Source: Cytidiella melzeri (lineage: Eukaryota > Basidiomycota > Agaricomycetes > Polyporales > Irpicaceae). Taken from it: a stretch of DNA of 64,000 nt. The position numbers and the translations under genes are program-made. Below are positions 1 through 10,429 of this stretch, one piece after another. Where the stretch lies: positions 62,001 through 126,000 of the forward strand of contig JABYQR010000009.1 of NCBI GenBank assembly GCA_022592445.1, in the 5' to 3' direction. Numbering within the stretch: the stretch's first letter is position 1; each line of letters begins with the position of its first letter. The notes beneath the pieces were generated by a model. That model was not told where the DNA came from. It made no database searches and saw nothing but the letters and a program-made list of their open reading frames with translations.

Positions 1-663
1 CTCTTCCTTGGTGTCCTGAATGATACCGGCTCTGAGCCAGGCTCGTCTCTATCTCCCATTGGCTGTGATAGACTGGAAGGGTTTGAAGTCTTCTTCGGCT
101 TCTAATTCCATTTCTCCGGTAGCCCAATTGATCTTGGGGCTTGCTTTGCGAAGCCAGGGTAGGCCTAGAATGCAATCTTCTGGTCCGATGTCTGTGACCA
201 AAAATGTTGCGTTTTCTTTGATAGCCCCAACTTGTAGTTCGAGCTCTGCTCTGTGTGTGATACGTCCTCCTTGATTTAGAGTCCCATCGATGTTGTGGAG
301 TGGGATCTGTCTTTCTAAGGGGACCGTACGTACTCGGTGTCGGTTGACAAAGTCTTGACTTAGGAACAATGCGGTGGCTCCTGAGTCAATCATAGCTTTG
401 ATGCCCTTTTCTCTGAACACTCCTTTGAGCGTAATTGGAACTCGGAAATGCATGCTAAGCGGGTCTATTTCAGGCACTATGCAAGACAACAAGGTTTTGT
501 AGTAGTTATACATGTTGTTAAATAAAGCTGAAGGCGGCAAATCAGGTTGCTGAGCGGGGCGGGTAATTACTACAGGCGTGCTAAAAACTATGTCCATGGG
601 GGAGTCATCAATGTCCTCCACTTCTTCTATGTAGGTCTTTCTAGAGGGACTCGAGGGTGCGGT
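1..663 (-). pseudogene. Pol start of Gypsy element 1: retropepsin-like aspartic protease (partial)
   Basis: The frame from about 621 to 49 contains IDSGATALFLSQDF, the catalytic DSGA motif of retroviral-type aspartic proteases, followed about 85 residues later by DCILGLPWLRK, the conserved second half of the fold. The enzyme would cut the Gag-Pol polyprotein. It lies in the -1 frame relative to the gag frame that stops at 681-683, as expected for a pol frame reached by frameshifting. A stop lies at 49, so the rest of pol is either in another frame or outside the window. The element is non-autonomous at best. Confidence 0.75.
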
Positions 664-680
664 TTCACCTGGAGTCCTTT

Positions 681-3014
681 CTAAAAATCCCTTTGATTTC
701 CCAGCTGCTTGACTTGGTCCGTGAGCAATGACATCTGCTTCATGATGGCATTGTAGTCAAACGGAGTTGAAGACGAAGAGCTGGCAACGGTTGCGGCGGG
801 CGGAGTAGGTAAGGGCCTCGCGGACGAGGATGACGAAGGAGCCGGAGTTGATGGATCAAACAAGGTATTAGCAGCCCCTTTTAGTTGCCTCGGTAGGTAC
901 CCGAGGAACCGGCTTTGGCAAACTTGCGTCTGATGGTTGCCCCCACAATGTCCGCACAGTTCGCAATCATGTTTACCGTCCTTCTTCTGGTGTTCCTTTG
1001 ATCCGCATCCGTAACATCTACCATTCATGGCCTTCATGAAGTCGGCACGTGTCTTTCCATTTGGTCCAACTTTGGTTGCGTCAATCTCCATAGCATTGGA
1101 GTCACGAGATGGTTGGACAAAGGAAGACGGGGATGAGGTAGAGACCGGGGTAGACTTGAACAGGTTGGGGACAGTTCGACCTTGTTCTCAAGCTTTCTCT
1201 TGGGCTCGAACACGAAGACGATTGTCAATGTCTGTAGCCACATTGATGAGGTTGACGAGGGTGATATGGGGTCGCGCGGTGTGGACTAATTCATCTTTGA
1301 TCGTTGTACTCAGATGTTTGTAGTATCGATCACGGAGGTCTTGTGTTGAGTACCCTGTCCTATCCATGATTTCCCGGAATCGGGCTGTGTACTCGGGAAC
1401 CATCTTTTTGCCTTGCCACAGCTCCCTGAGCTTGGCCTTAGCATCCACCATTTCGTCAACTGGTTCAAATCGTGCTTTGAACGCCGTCTTGAAGTCGTCC
1501 CAATCACCATTGAATGCCATTTGATGACTGGCAATCAAGTCCATGTGGGGCGTTGCCCAAACTGCCGCATCTTCTGTCATAAATGACAGGGCCGACGAAA
1601 TCCAGAGGTGGTCTAACTGGGTCTGACCCCCTTGGGCATTGTATGGCGACAGCTTCTCATTAAACTGTGCGTACATTGAGAAGGCAGCTAGAAAGCGACG
1701 CGCGTCACTACTTGCATTGCCTTTGAAACTGGCGGGCTTTTCTACAACCCTTTCCCGTGACCTGTTGTTTACTGGTTGTTGCTGGTTCTGAACCAGCGCT
1801 GTGATGGCTTGTGTCAGCTGCTGCTGGCCGAGGAGTAGCGCATGCAGAAGCTGTTCTGCTGTGGGGGGCGGGGATGGTTCTTGTGTGGGGGCGGGGGTTG
1901 CTGCCCTGGAAGCATGCTGGGAGACATTGGTGGAATCCATCTGGTATTGTTCCTGTGTGAAAGTTCGATTGAAATCTTCTTCAGGTTCAGGTAGTGGTGG
2001 GATAGATTTGAGAATGCGATCTTCCTGCCAGTGATGGATGGGTCGATACTGATTTGCGTAACGACCAGGATATTCTACTCTGTTATATCGGTTGGGACAC
2101 GGTTGTACTTCACAAATTTGATGTCCTTCGTCTGGGTCGTAGCTCTCGTCTCTGACAGTCTGGTTGTTGAAGGCGTGGGGATAGTTTTCACAGGGAAGAT
2201 GATCTCTGGACCAAATACTACTATCGGGACTTTGGGAAGCCACACTGTATTCTATTTAGAACGAGATGAAGTACTCATCCGCCCAAACTTTATCTAACCC
2301 TTTGAACACCTGCTCGTAGTTCCTCCTTAGACCCGTGAAACTGATTCCTCCAATTGCCTTTAATCCCCAATCCAGCAGTTGCCACTCACAATGAGTGATG
2401 ACAGGGGCCCGGGTTGGTAATTCCTCTAGAAGCTTCTCTAGCTTCTGTTTCTCCTGCTCAAACTGTCGCTTTGTATCTTTGTTAAGCTGGTGGTATTTGT
2501 CAATGGTGGGGAGGATCGACAGACGTTGGAGTGTGGCGGTGAGCTTGGGAGTGAAGATACCTCGGAGGTCTTCCACAGTGTGCTTGCGGAAGTCGATGAG
2601 AGTTGGCTTTGCTGCTATGAGGGCTGCGCTAGGGTTGGTAGCGAGCCGGACTGGGAAGCGTTCTGCTAACGAAGGCTTCTTAGGGAGACTTGCTAATGCC
2701 TCGGCTCGTTCGCGTGCGGTGCGGGCGGCGAACTCTTTGAACTCGGCGCGGAGTTTTTCAAACTCCTCTACTGTGGGGAATTTGTGTGTGAGGGCGGAAC
2801 CCTTGGGTTTACGACGACCAACGTAGGAGGCAATAGCCTTGAGTTCCTTCTCCGTGTACTTGTGACTCTTGCCACGTGCGTGCTCTGTGTCGAGTTGATC
2901 AAACACGGCCTGAGGTAGGGCACGGTGGATCTGGACTTCTCGACGCGCTTGGTTCAGATCCTTGTGCAAAGGATCTGGACAAGCAGTGAAACAGGAGTGG
3001 GATTCTTTCGGCAC
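681..3014 (-). pseudogene. Gag of Gypsy element 1 with two in-frame stops
   Basis: One continuous frame runs from 3014 to 681 and is broken by TAA at 2256-2258 and TGA at 1188-1190. The N-terminal third (3014-2256) is charged and helical and matches no family I recognise. The middle (2243-1188) is a retrotransposon gag domain, with the helical stretch around TARFREIMDRTGYSTQDL. The C-terminal part carries a cysteine cluster (CYGCGSKEHQKKDGKHDCELCGHC in outline, given here only for its spacing) that resembles a modified zinc knuckle for RNA binding. A serine- and proline-rich tail follows. Because both stops are in the same frame as the flanking homology, they look like point mutations and not gene borders. 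Confidence 0.75.
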
Positions 3015-3328
3015 TAAGAATCAACCACAGAAAGTGAACGAGTCAGCAATCAAGCACATCAAGACGGACGGCGATGGCTTACTCTCAAATGTAGGGGGGA
3101 ATAAACTTTTTAAAACTGGGGGGGCAGGAAGACTTGATCCAAGCTACGGGCAGTCGTGCCGGTAGCTGTGTGGTATCTTGACCTAATGTCGCGGAGTGAC
3201 TGCTGCTATGCTGATAAACCCTAAACAAGTGTGAAGAGGAGAGGAAGTGGAAGTGGAAGTAGATCTCCAACGACAACAACAAGGTCAAAGTCGATGATAA
3301 GCAGGCAAGCAGGCACAGAGGCCGGATA

Positions 3329-3410
3329 CTGGCAGTGCAAATGACGAAGTTAATATCATGCTTATACTAGGTTACATTGAGTAACTCACCTGGCAGTGCA
3401 AATGACGAAG
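3329..3410 (-). repeat. 21-bp direct repeat flanking an intron-like segment in the LTR leader
   Basis: The 21-bp unit ctggcagtgcaaatgacgaa+g occurs at 3329-3349 and again at 3390-3410, identical. On the minus strand the first unit met ends in CTGCCAG and is followed by GTGAGT. After TATTAAC, a plausible branch site, the second unit again ends in CTGCCAG. The 61 nt from 3389 to 3329 therefore have the ends and branch site of a small spliceosomal intron created by duplication. Confidence 0.6.
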
Positions 3411-3444
3411 AGGTCAAGATGCAGAACCAGGGAGGGTAAGGGGT

Positions 3445-3457
3445 ACTATATATACTG
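3445..3457 (-). promoter_or_regulatory. TATA-like box in LTR
   Basis: The minus strand reads CAGTATATATAGT about 500 bp inside the outer LTR end and about 430 bp before the gag start. It is followed by a pyrimidine-rich transcribed stretch. This position fits the U3/R border of the LTR promoter. Confidence 0.5.
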
Positions 3458-3519
3458 TGTCTGGGTGGTCTGTGCACCAGTTCCCACACTAGGGACTGGA
3501 GTAACTGTGGGGCTGGAGT

Positions 3520-3780
3520 AACAATAGAACAATAAGGAACCAGGGTAACTGTCAAGGACCTGAGTAACTGTCAAGGACCAGGGTACGTAGAACAATAGAG
3601 CTAGAACAATAGAACAATAGAACAATAGGATAAGAACAATAGAACAATAGAAACTGGGGGAATCCCTGGGGAATTCCTAACAATAGACAGAAGACAATAG
3701 TCGAAAGACAATAGAACAATGAGAACTGAGGGAATCCCTGGGGAATCCCTATCAATGGAAGTTGAACAATAGAACAATAG
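3520..3780. repeat. CTATTGTTC tandem array in LTR U3
   Basis: Twelve copies of acaatag (plus strand), mostly spaced as gaacaatag, lie between 3520 and 3780. A duplicated block ggaatccctggggaat (about 3659 and 3731) and repeats of gtaactgtcaagg sit among or beside them. The same gaacaatag word occurs in the related LTR at 14690 and 14809. It may be an enhancer-like array of this LTR family, but no binding factor can be named. Confidence 0.6.
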
Positions 3781-3946
3781 CCTAGGTTGATCTGGAACCG
3801 CTCCAGATTGAGTCTAGGGTTTGGGTCTGGACTATTGATAAATAAGGCAGGATGTCACGTGACCCGGGTTAGGGTTAGGTCCGGTAACGCTCCTAGCCGG
3901 AAAATAAGCGCTCTAGATAGGCGCCTAAGGCTGTAAACTTGTGACA

Positions 3947-6539
3947 TTATTGGAAAAATCCGGTCTCTGTTGGACTATCCATGTCAAACAGTTTAGCAAG
4001 ACCTGGAGAGTCGATAGTATTGTAGGTGGGAATGAATATGCCTTGCTTGCTGAGGCGGTCTACAATGACAAGTATGGCAGTGAAACCATTGGAATCAGAG
4101 AGTTGTTCTATGAAATCCATGGATATCACATCCCAGGGCCAAGTGGGGACCGGGAGTTGTTGGACCGTTCCGTAGGGCTTATGTCTCGGGGCCTTAGATC
4201 GTTTACAAGTTGTACAAGGCTTGCAGTAATTGGTAACAAAGGTTTGGAGTTTGGGCCAGGAGAATTCCTGACAGATAAGAGCTAACATCTTGCTGACTCC
4301 ATAGTGATTGGATAGGAGATGGTCGTGTCGGTAACGTAAGACTTGGAGTTGGAGGCCACCAACATCGGGACATACATTGTGCCGCCATGTAAGAGTAAGC
4401 CGTTAGGCTCATCAGACCACCTCAGAGGAAGAGGCTTGGATTGGAGCTGTGTAGTGTAGATGTTGGATGGAAGTGATCGGAGGATATCCTGGTAGAGTTC
4501 TTGAAGACATAGACACTGCAAAGAGTTGGTTCCATAAGGGCCATTGCACGTATAGAAGCGATGAGATGCTTAGAGGAAAAGATAGGCTTGAAGTTGTGCG
4601 GATTGACACTAGCATAGTCGCTACCTCCCTCTTTAGGGTAGACGTCCCATCGTCTAGTCAAGGCATCGGGCTTAGTACCAAGCTTTCCGGGTTGGAATTG
4701 GATAAAAAGATTAAAACTGGATAGGAATTTGGACCAACAAGCCTGTTGTCGGGTGAGGAGTTTTGTAGTAGAGAAGTACTCCAGGTTCTTGTGATTGGTG
4801 ACAACGTCAATCGGAGTCGGCGTTCCCTTGAGGTAATGGCACCAAGTCCGGAAGGCTTCATGAATAGCAAGGAGTTCCTTGTCATGTACGTCGTAATTCA
4901 ACTCGGGAGCGGTGAAAGTTTGAGAGTGAAAAGCAACCAATGAATTCCTCCATCGGAGATGATAGAGAGTAAGGCGCCGAGGGCGTACTTGGAGGCATCG
5001 GTTTCCACGATAATGGTAGTATTGGGATTCCACTGCACAAGAACTGGGGCAGTTGTAAAGGAATGTTTAAGGGAGTCAAAAGCCGTCTGGCACTGTTTGG
5101 TCCAAGCCCAAGTTGCTGTCTTGCAAGTGAGTCAGGTAAGGGGAACAGTAATATCGGAGTAGTTTGAAATGAATTGGTGATAGAAATTGGCGAATCCGAG
5201 GAAGGACTAGTTGTCCTTGACCTTACGAGGAGTCGGCCAATTGAGGATAGTCTGGACTTTGTCAGATGACATGCAAAGGCCTTCTGGAAAAAGAATGAAA
5301 CCCAGATATTCTACCGTGTCCTTGTAAAATTCACATTTATCGGCTCAGGTGTAGAGCCCATGCAATCAGAGTTGGCGTAACACTTCCTTGACGTGCTTCT
5401 CGTGAGACTGGATGTCATTGGAGAATATCAGGATGTCATTGAGGTAAACGATGACATTGACATCCAAGAGATCCTGGAAGATGTCGTTCATGAAACGTTG
5501 GAAAGCGGCCGGTGCGTTGGAAAGTCCGAACAACATTACTAGCCATTCGAAAGAGCCGTATTGGGTTTGAAAAGTAATTTTCCACTCATCGCCTTCGGCG
5601 ACGCGGACAAAATGGTAGGCGTGACGGAGATCAATTTTGGTATAGAGTCAGGCCTTGCCCGGACTGTTGAGAAGATTGGAAATGAGTGGCAAAGGATAGC
5701 GATCCTTCTTGGTGATCTCGTTGAGTGCTCAATAGTTGACGCAGAGTCGGAGAGTATTGTCCTTCTTCTTGACGAAGAGAATTGGAGCACCGTGCGGAGA
5801 AGTAGATTGACAAATAGAACCCGAGTTGACATTATCGTAAAAATTCCCAAAGGGCTTTCTGTTCAACCACTGAGAGCGGCTACAACAGGCTCAGCAGTAG
5901 GCGTTTATTGTTTTCTAATTTGATTCGGATATTGTAGGGACGATGGGGGGCTAAGGTGTTGGCTTTTGCATTGGAGAACACATCAGCAAATTCATGATAA
6001 TCGGATGGGAGTAATGAGAGATCAGGATTTGGGTCGGATGGAGGAGTTTGCGCAGCATGCAACGAGAGTTGCATCTGTACAGAGCCCAGCAGTTTGCATG
6101 CGCGTATATAGGGGGCAGCTCTGATGAAGGATAATAGGGGGACAGCTGAAGCATGAGGTGTGGGAGTTTCCGAGTCGGGCTCAGGAGAGCAGTCGGGCTC
6201 GGAGGGACTTGCAGACGGAGATTCTTCAGGGATCTGGAAGGTAATACGGCTCTTAGCCCAGTCAACCAACGGGTTGTAGCAGGAGAGCCAGTCGTATCCT
6301 AGAACAATAGAAGCAGATTTATCAAGAGTTGTGATATAGAATGGGATGTTACAGATTTTCCCCGTAGGGAATTGGATCGGAAGTGTTATCATGAATTGAA
6401 TCAAAGACCGTGAAAGTCCATCGAATAGTTGGAGCAGGATTGGGGGAATCAAGAGAATCGGAAGTGAAAACTTCTGCGGGGTAGATATGTCCATGAAGCA
6501 ATGGGATGAACCACTATCAATGAGAGCTCGGAGAGGCAT
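3947..6539 (-). pseudogene. Pol of Gypsy element 2 (protease, RT, RNase H, truncated integrase)
   Basis: The protease part (6539-5880) has ALIDSGSSHCFMD and ASIVLGYDWLS. Reverse transcriptase is readable in pieces from 5880 to 5100, but the polymerase motif reads YLND at 5435-5446 where YxDD is required, so a catalytic aspartate is changed to asparagine. RNase H (5033-4640) keeps FTAPELNYDVHDKELLAI. The integrase keeps the zinc-binding CKPCTTCKR, a start of the catalytic core (WDVISMDFIEQL) and then breaks off near the element 1 junction. Several frameshifts and stops separate these blocks. The protein would have copied and inserted the element; this copy cannot. Confidence 0.8.
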
Positions 6540-6664
6540 AAGCGGAAAATCAGGGCAAGATACAGAATCATAAAAAGCATTGGAGGAAAGACTGGAAGTG
6601 TTGAGAAAAACCCCACAAGCGGGGTCAGCGCAGCCCTCGGCTTGTGCGGAGGACTGAGGGCTGC

Positions 6665-8017
6665 TCAGGCTTTTCCCGACCCGGGGTTGGCGGCAGGAGT
6701 TGGTGTTGCGATTTTAGCAGCGCGGGCCTTTCCTGCACAGCACCACTTGCTTGCGCAATGTCCGGGTAAGCCACAAAACAAACAAAGGTTGATCGCAATG
6801 CAGCGGGCTTGCTCAGTGACCGAGAGCTTACCGTCACTGCCTAGAAGGCTAGCAATTGGGTTCAGCCCCGGTGTTGCAGTGGAGACAAAGGTTGAGACGG
6901 TAGTGGTAGCGGGGGGACAAGGTTTCCGATTCTGCTGTCTGGAACCCAAAGCAACGGGAACAGCGGTAGTGGTAGTGGTCACGGTCGAGGCAGAAGTTGA
7001 CTTAGCGGGTTTCTGTTCCCGATCGGCCTTTTTCCCCTGATGCTCCCAGTAACGTTGATCTCATTTCAAAGCCATCTGTTGGAGACTCAAAAGGGTGTGC
7101 GGCTTTCCGTTTCTTGTGATGTTATCTTGGAGACGTTCAGGGAGGACGTCATAGTATCGGAATTGGAGGGCGCAATCGTCCCAGCCCGTGCAAATAGTGT
7201 AGCATGTGAATCAGATATTGTACCAGAACAATTTCTTGTCAGACGGCATCTGGAGGTTGGAGAGCTTTTGCCCGGCTTCACCGACATCATCGGCAGGCCC
7301 GAAGTGGGTGCGGATTTTGGCAACAAAGGCGGCCCAATTCTTGAGCCAATCGTGCTCGGAGAAGTGGGTGCCCAACGCCTTGGCGACCTCGTTTACCGAG
7401 TTGGAGTCAGAGTTGGCATCTGGGGAGGGCGGGCGGGAAGCCGATAAGTTTAGAGGGTTTGCCTCCCATTGTTGATACTGTAGGAACTTCAGCTCGAACC
7501 ACTCAAGAGCGGCGTTGGTCAAATAAGAGAAGGCAAACATAACCTTCTTCTGACTGGTGTTGGATTTCCTAGGGCTCGAGCAAAAATAGACTTCACACTG
7601 CGTGAGGAAGTTTTGGAGTTTGGAGGGATTGGAGCCGTCGAAAGAATTGGGGACTCGGAATTTGGCAGGGGAGCTCGAGGAGCTTCCCTTCATGGCCCTT
7701 GTGATAGCCGTGGTCAACTGGTTGATCGGGTTATCTTCTTCGTCATCATCGTCGCCATTGCCATCACCATCACCGTCACCACCACCACCACCCCCATCTC
7801 CACCTCCACCATCGGGACCGGGTTTGGGATCTTTTCTCTTCCCCTTATTCTTGGATCCTTCTGGCTGCTTAGAGGCAACAGGAGTTTTGGGAGATTGGTT
7901 TCTAGACATGATTGTGGCTTGACGTGCGGCGGGTGGGGCTGCGGATGCTGATTTGGTTACTACTGCTGTGTGGGTATGGGTTTGAGATTTGGATTGCGTT
8001 TGAACGCCAGTTGCCAT
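6665..8017 (-). pseudogene. Gag of Gypsy element 2
   Basis: The first segment (8017-7211) begins with a low-complexity glycine/aspartate-rich region and leads into a gag helical domain (NSFDGSNPSKLQNFLTQCEV). The second segment (6982-6665), in the same frame after stops, has a CCHC zinc knuckle, CLFCGLPGHCASKWC, which would bind the element RNA. Stops between the two parts make it a pseudogene. It differs clearly in sequence from the gag at 681-3014, so elements 1 and 2 are different Gypsy lineages. Confidence 0.75.
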
Positions 8018-8668
8018 AAACTAGGAGAGGAATACGAGATGGAAGTTTGAATATACTGTTAAGACCTAGCCTTGCGATCGGGAAATGCGTAAGGCTGAAG
8101 ATCAGCAAAGGTGTAGGAATTGGAATTGGGGAATCGAGAAGTGAGTTGTCGGCTTCAACTAAGTAAGTTGCGCCTCTCGTGAATCCTCGGAACTCGGATT
8201 TGGACTTAGCAAGATTGAAGGTTCAACCTCGGGATCGGAGGTCAAACAGGAAGGGAGTTGGGATTGGCGGAAGAACAGAAGTCGGGCAACAACAAGTAGG
8301 ACTACTTCAGCTAGTGAAATAGAACAAAGGAGATTAGAAGTGGGGGAATCTAATTTGATATTCGAACTTAAACTTCTACTGAACAAGTTGTATCTACTTG
8401 TATACTACTAGAAGTTGTAAGTCCGATAAGTGTACATGTGTAACTGAGAGATAAGGGAAGAGTGATCAAGCGAGGTGATCGGAGTCAGAGGGAAATCGGA
8501 GAAAGGTAACAAAGGGAATAGCTGTAAGTAATAGGACCGGTGATGTGTTGAGCATGAGGAGGATTGGAGTATAGTCGGAGATGTGATATGTGACATGCGG
8601 AAGTGTGCCTGGATGGAGATAAGGAAACCAGATGTTTGGTACCAATTATGTGATCCGATTGGATCATA
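8018..8668 (-). repeat. 5' LTR and leader of Gypsy element 2
   Basis: No gene is visible between the gag start at 8017 and the point where pogo transposase coding resumes at about 8669. The outer end lies next to an imperfect palindrome (gatccgattggatc) around 8655-8668. The border is inferred from where homology to the transposase stops, not from a seen LTR pair. Confidence 0.5.
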
Positions 8669-10046
8669 ATAGGTTTGAAGGGTACAACATGGATATTCTG
8701 TAAGTTGTCTGGGGCAGCATGCATGACACAACAATTTATCTTGAAGAAGCATTATCTTACGGTTCTGCTTCCCAAGGTCCTTATCCCACTCCGAAATCCA
8801 CTCTTGATACAGCTCCGTGGTCATCCATGCCGTGGCGTTGTGGCAATACAGAAAACCAAGCTGTGGCCCTGTTTTCTTCTTGAATACCCTTGGACGGTAG
8901 GCCTTTCTGATGATGAGTGGGGGCAACTTCTCTGAACCGTCAGCATTTGATGTGAATGCATAGGTGAGTCGAACCTTCCTCCCTTTTACGCCCAAGTACT
9001 TCTTATCGGAAAGACCGCGATTGGGGGGGGAGACTTTTTGTAGGAGTTGTTTTTAGCAAGCAACATGGAAGAGTAAAGCAAGGTGCGTACACGTAATAAA
9101 GACCAGTCTTGCCCATGTTGAATATATCACACAAGTCATAACCATATTGTGCAATCAAACCTTGGATCTGTTTTTGCTCCCTCTCCGCATCCTCTTTGCT
9201 GGCAGACCCTGCTTCACCGTGGCACTTGTATTGCTTCAGCCCGAGATACTTCTTGTACTTCCCTAGCCAGCCGTCACTGAGGTTCAATTGCTCGTCTTCT
9301 GGGATCCCAACCAAGTCGGCCAACCTGGTCCACTTCTGCCGCAGCACCTCGCCGGTCAAAAGAACCTGATGCGCCATTGCCTGTGCAACCCATAGGTCCA
9401 GCATCTCTGTGACTGCTGGGTGCTGTGTTTGTCGAACTCGCTTTGCTGAACAAGACCGCGTGGCAGACAACTCTTCCCATTCCTTCCACCACTTCTCCTC
9501 GTTTCTCAGCCAGTCAGACACGAGTGATTGTTTGATTCATAAGTTCGGATAGATTGGATCAAAATGTGCTGCTGTTCTTGTCTGATTCCTTCCCTCCTTA
9601 TGGTGCCAATCTAGAATCTTAATTCACTGCTCGAGGGTGGCATTTTCCTTCTTTGTAAAGACAGGCTTCTTCGTTTCTTGTGGCTTGTGCTCAGGTCCTT
9701 ACAGTGAGCATTTCAGCAGCAAAAACACAAAGTGTACAAAATTACAGGCTTACGTTTGCGCTTGTTGCCAACAGCCTTGGGGATTTCTCCTGCGAGCTCT
9801 CGTAGCTTCTGCACAGCCTCTCGCTGTGATGCGTCCAGGGACTCCAACCCATGTTCGTAGTCTGATGCATTCTCCAGGATCTCTATTGCACGTTGCTCAT
9901 TAATCAGGTTGGCTTCTTTGTTGAGCCACTCTTCATCCTCTGATGGCACTGACTTCTTGGCTTTCAGCAGCTCCTGGAATTCATCTCGTCTGTGACACGG
10001 GTCTGAAAAAGTTTCAATCCATTCTTCAGGATATCCACCGGCTTAG
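8669..10046 (-). pseudogene. Pogo/Tigger-type transposase, broken
   Basis: From the right: an extra N-terminal segment (10046-9768) ending in GNKRKR; an apparent 56-nt intron; then the helix-turn-helix part (KKPVFTKKENATLEQ, TAAHFDPIYPNL) and a CENP-B-type domain (9521-9150). The DDE domain follows from about 9110, with a probable intron at 9094-9039, then GVKGRKVRLTYAFTSNADGS. TGA stops interrupt the frame at 9624-9626 and 9537-9539. The first catalytic aspartate motif, normally MDETGL, reads MGKTGL near 9110, so the active site is lost. A frameshift near 8725 and Gypsy element 2 end the gene. In life it would cut and paste its element. Confidence 0.75.
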
Positions 10047-10055
10047 CCGTCTTGA
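10047..10055. repeat. Left 9-bp target-site duplication CCGTCTTGA
   Basis: CCGTCTTGA directly precedes the left inverted repeat and occurs again directly after the right inverted repeat at 16405-16413. It is the host target (pogo DNA) duplicated on insertion. Confidence 0.8.
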
Positions 10056-10226
10056 TAGTCTCGCGCAGCCAGCCTCTCACAACATCCCAATTTGAGAACC
10101 CTGCCGTGAGAGTCTGGTGTCTTCCCAACTAGGTAGGCAGGGTTGTGCATTACGCAAACTCGCGTCAAGCGCTAAGCAACTTGCTCTCTCTTCGCGTTCA
10201 ACCACCTCCTCTCATCTCGTGTTCCC
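10056..10226 (+). repeat. Left terminal inverted repeat
   Basis: Begins TAGTCTCGCGCAGCCAGCCT and matches the reverse complement of 16404-16234 for about 170 bp before similarity ends near gttccc. The alignment is close to gap-free, with scattered transitions. Confidence 0.85.
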
Positions 10227-10429
10227 GTTGCTCGTTATACTCTAAACCCACATGCTCGTTGTCAAACCATATCCCTTACTTTGCTTAATCTATATAATAT
10301 CTTTTCGCCCTGCAATCTGCGTGCAATGTCTGAAAACCACGAGTCCATGTCTACCAAAGTCTGGCCTCCTCGACGGCGCAATCTTCATTCCGAACAAGCG
10401 ACAGACCCAATAAGTACTCCACGAGCCAC

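Larger units (their letters stand above)
1..3946 (-). mobile_element. Ty3/Gypsy LTR retrotransposon 1, 5' part, cut by window edge
   Basis: Reading leftward from the right end one meets an LTR/leader region (about 3946-3015), a long gag frame (3014-681) and an aspartic protease at the start of pol (to the window edge). The order LTR, gag, protease is that of a retrotransposon; reverse transcriptase and integrase would lie beyond position 1. The outer end reads TGTCACAAG on the minus strand, a usual TG start of an LTR. To the right of it lies the integrase of a second Gypsy element, which breaks off within about 40 bp of this point, so element 1 appears inserted into that gene. The exact junction is uncertain because TG..CA ends can be placed near 3946 or near 3977. 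The copy is dead: its gag has in-frame stops. Confidence 0.8.
3015..3946 (-). repeat. 5' LTR and leader of Gypsy element 1
   Basis: This gene-free stretch has the parts of an LTR promoter read leftward. From the outer end at 3946 there is a CACGTG palindrome inside GTCACGTGAC (about 3853-3862). Next comes a run of CTATTGTTC repeats (3780-3520) and a TATA-like TATATATAG (3457-3445). Transcribed DNA with a 21-bp direct repeat flanking a GT..AG segment follows (3410-3329). Two TTAGGG-like units at about 3868-3881 look telomeric but belong to the LTR. I could not fix the primer-binding site or the inner LTR border. Confidence 0.65.
3947..8668 (-). mobile_element. Ty3/Gypsy LTR retrotransposon 2, decayed
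   Basis: From right to left: an LTR/leader (8668-8018), gag (8017-6665), protease (6539-5880), reverse transcriptase (about 5880-5100), RNase H (5033-4640) and the start of integrase (about 4290-3990), all on the minus strand. The order protease-RT-RNaseH-integrase defines Ty3/Gypsy. The right end interrupts a pogo-like transposase in its DDE domain, so element 2 landed in that transposon. The left end is lost to the insertion of element 1. Frames are broken in many places. Confidence 0.8.

Noticed and set aside
3866..3882. Two TTAGGG-type units, possible telomeric repeat
   Set aside because: Only two units, embedded in an LTR beside CACGTG; the related LTR has TAGGGTTT at the same place, so it is part of the LTR.
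7700..7830. Long open readings rich in repeats on the plus strand
   Set aside because: They are the complement of the low-complexity Gly/Asp stretch of a gag gene on the minus strand.
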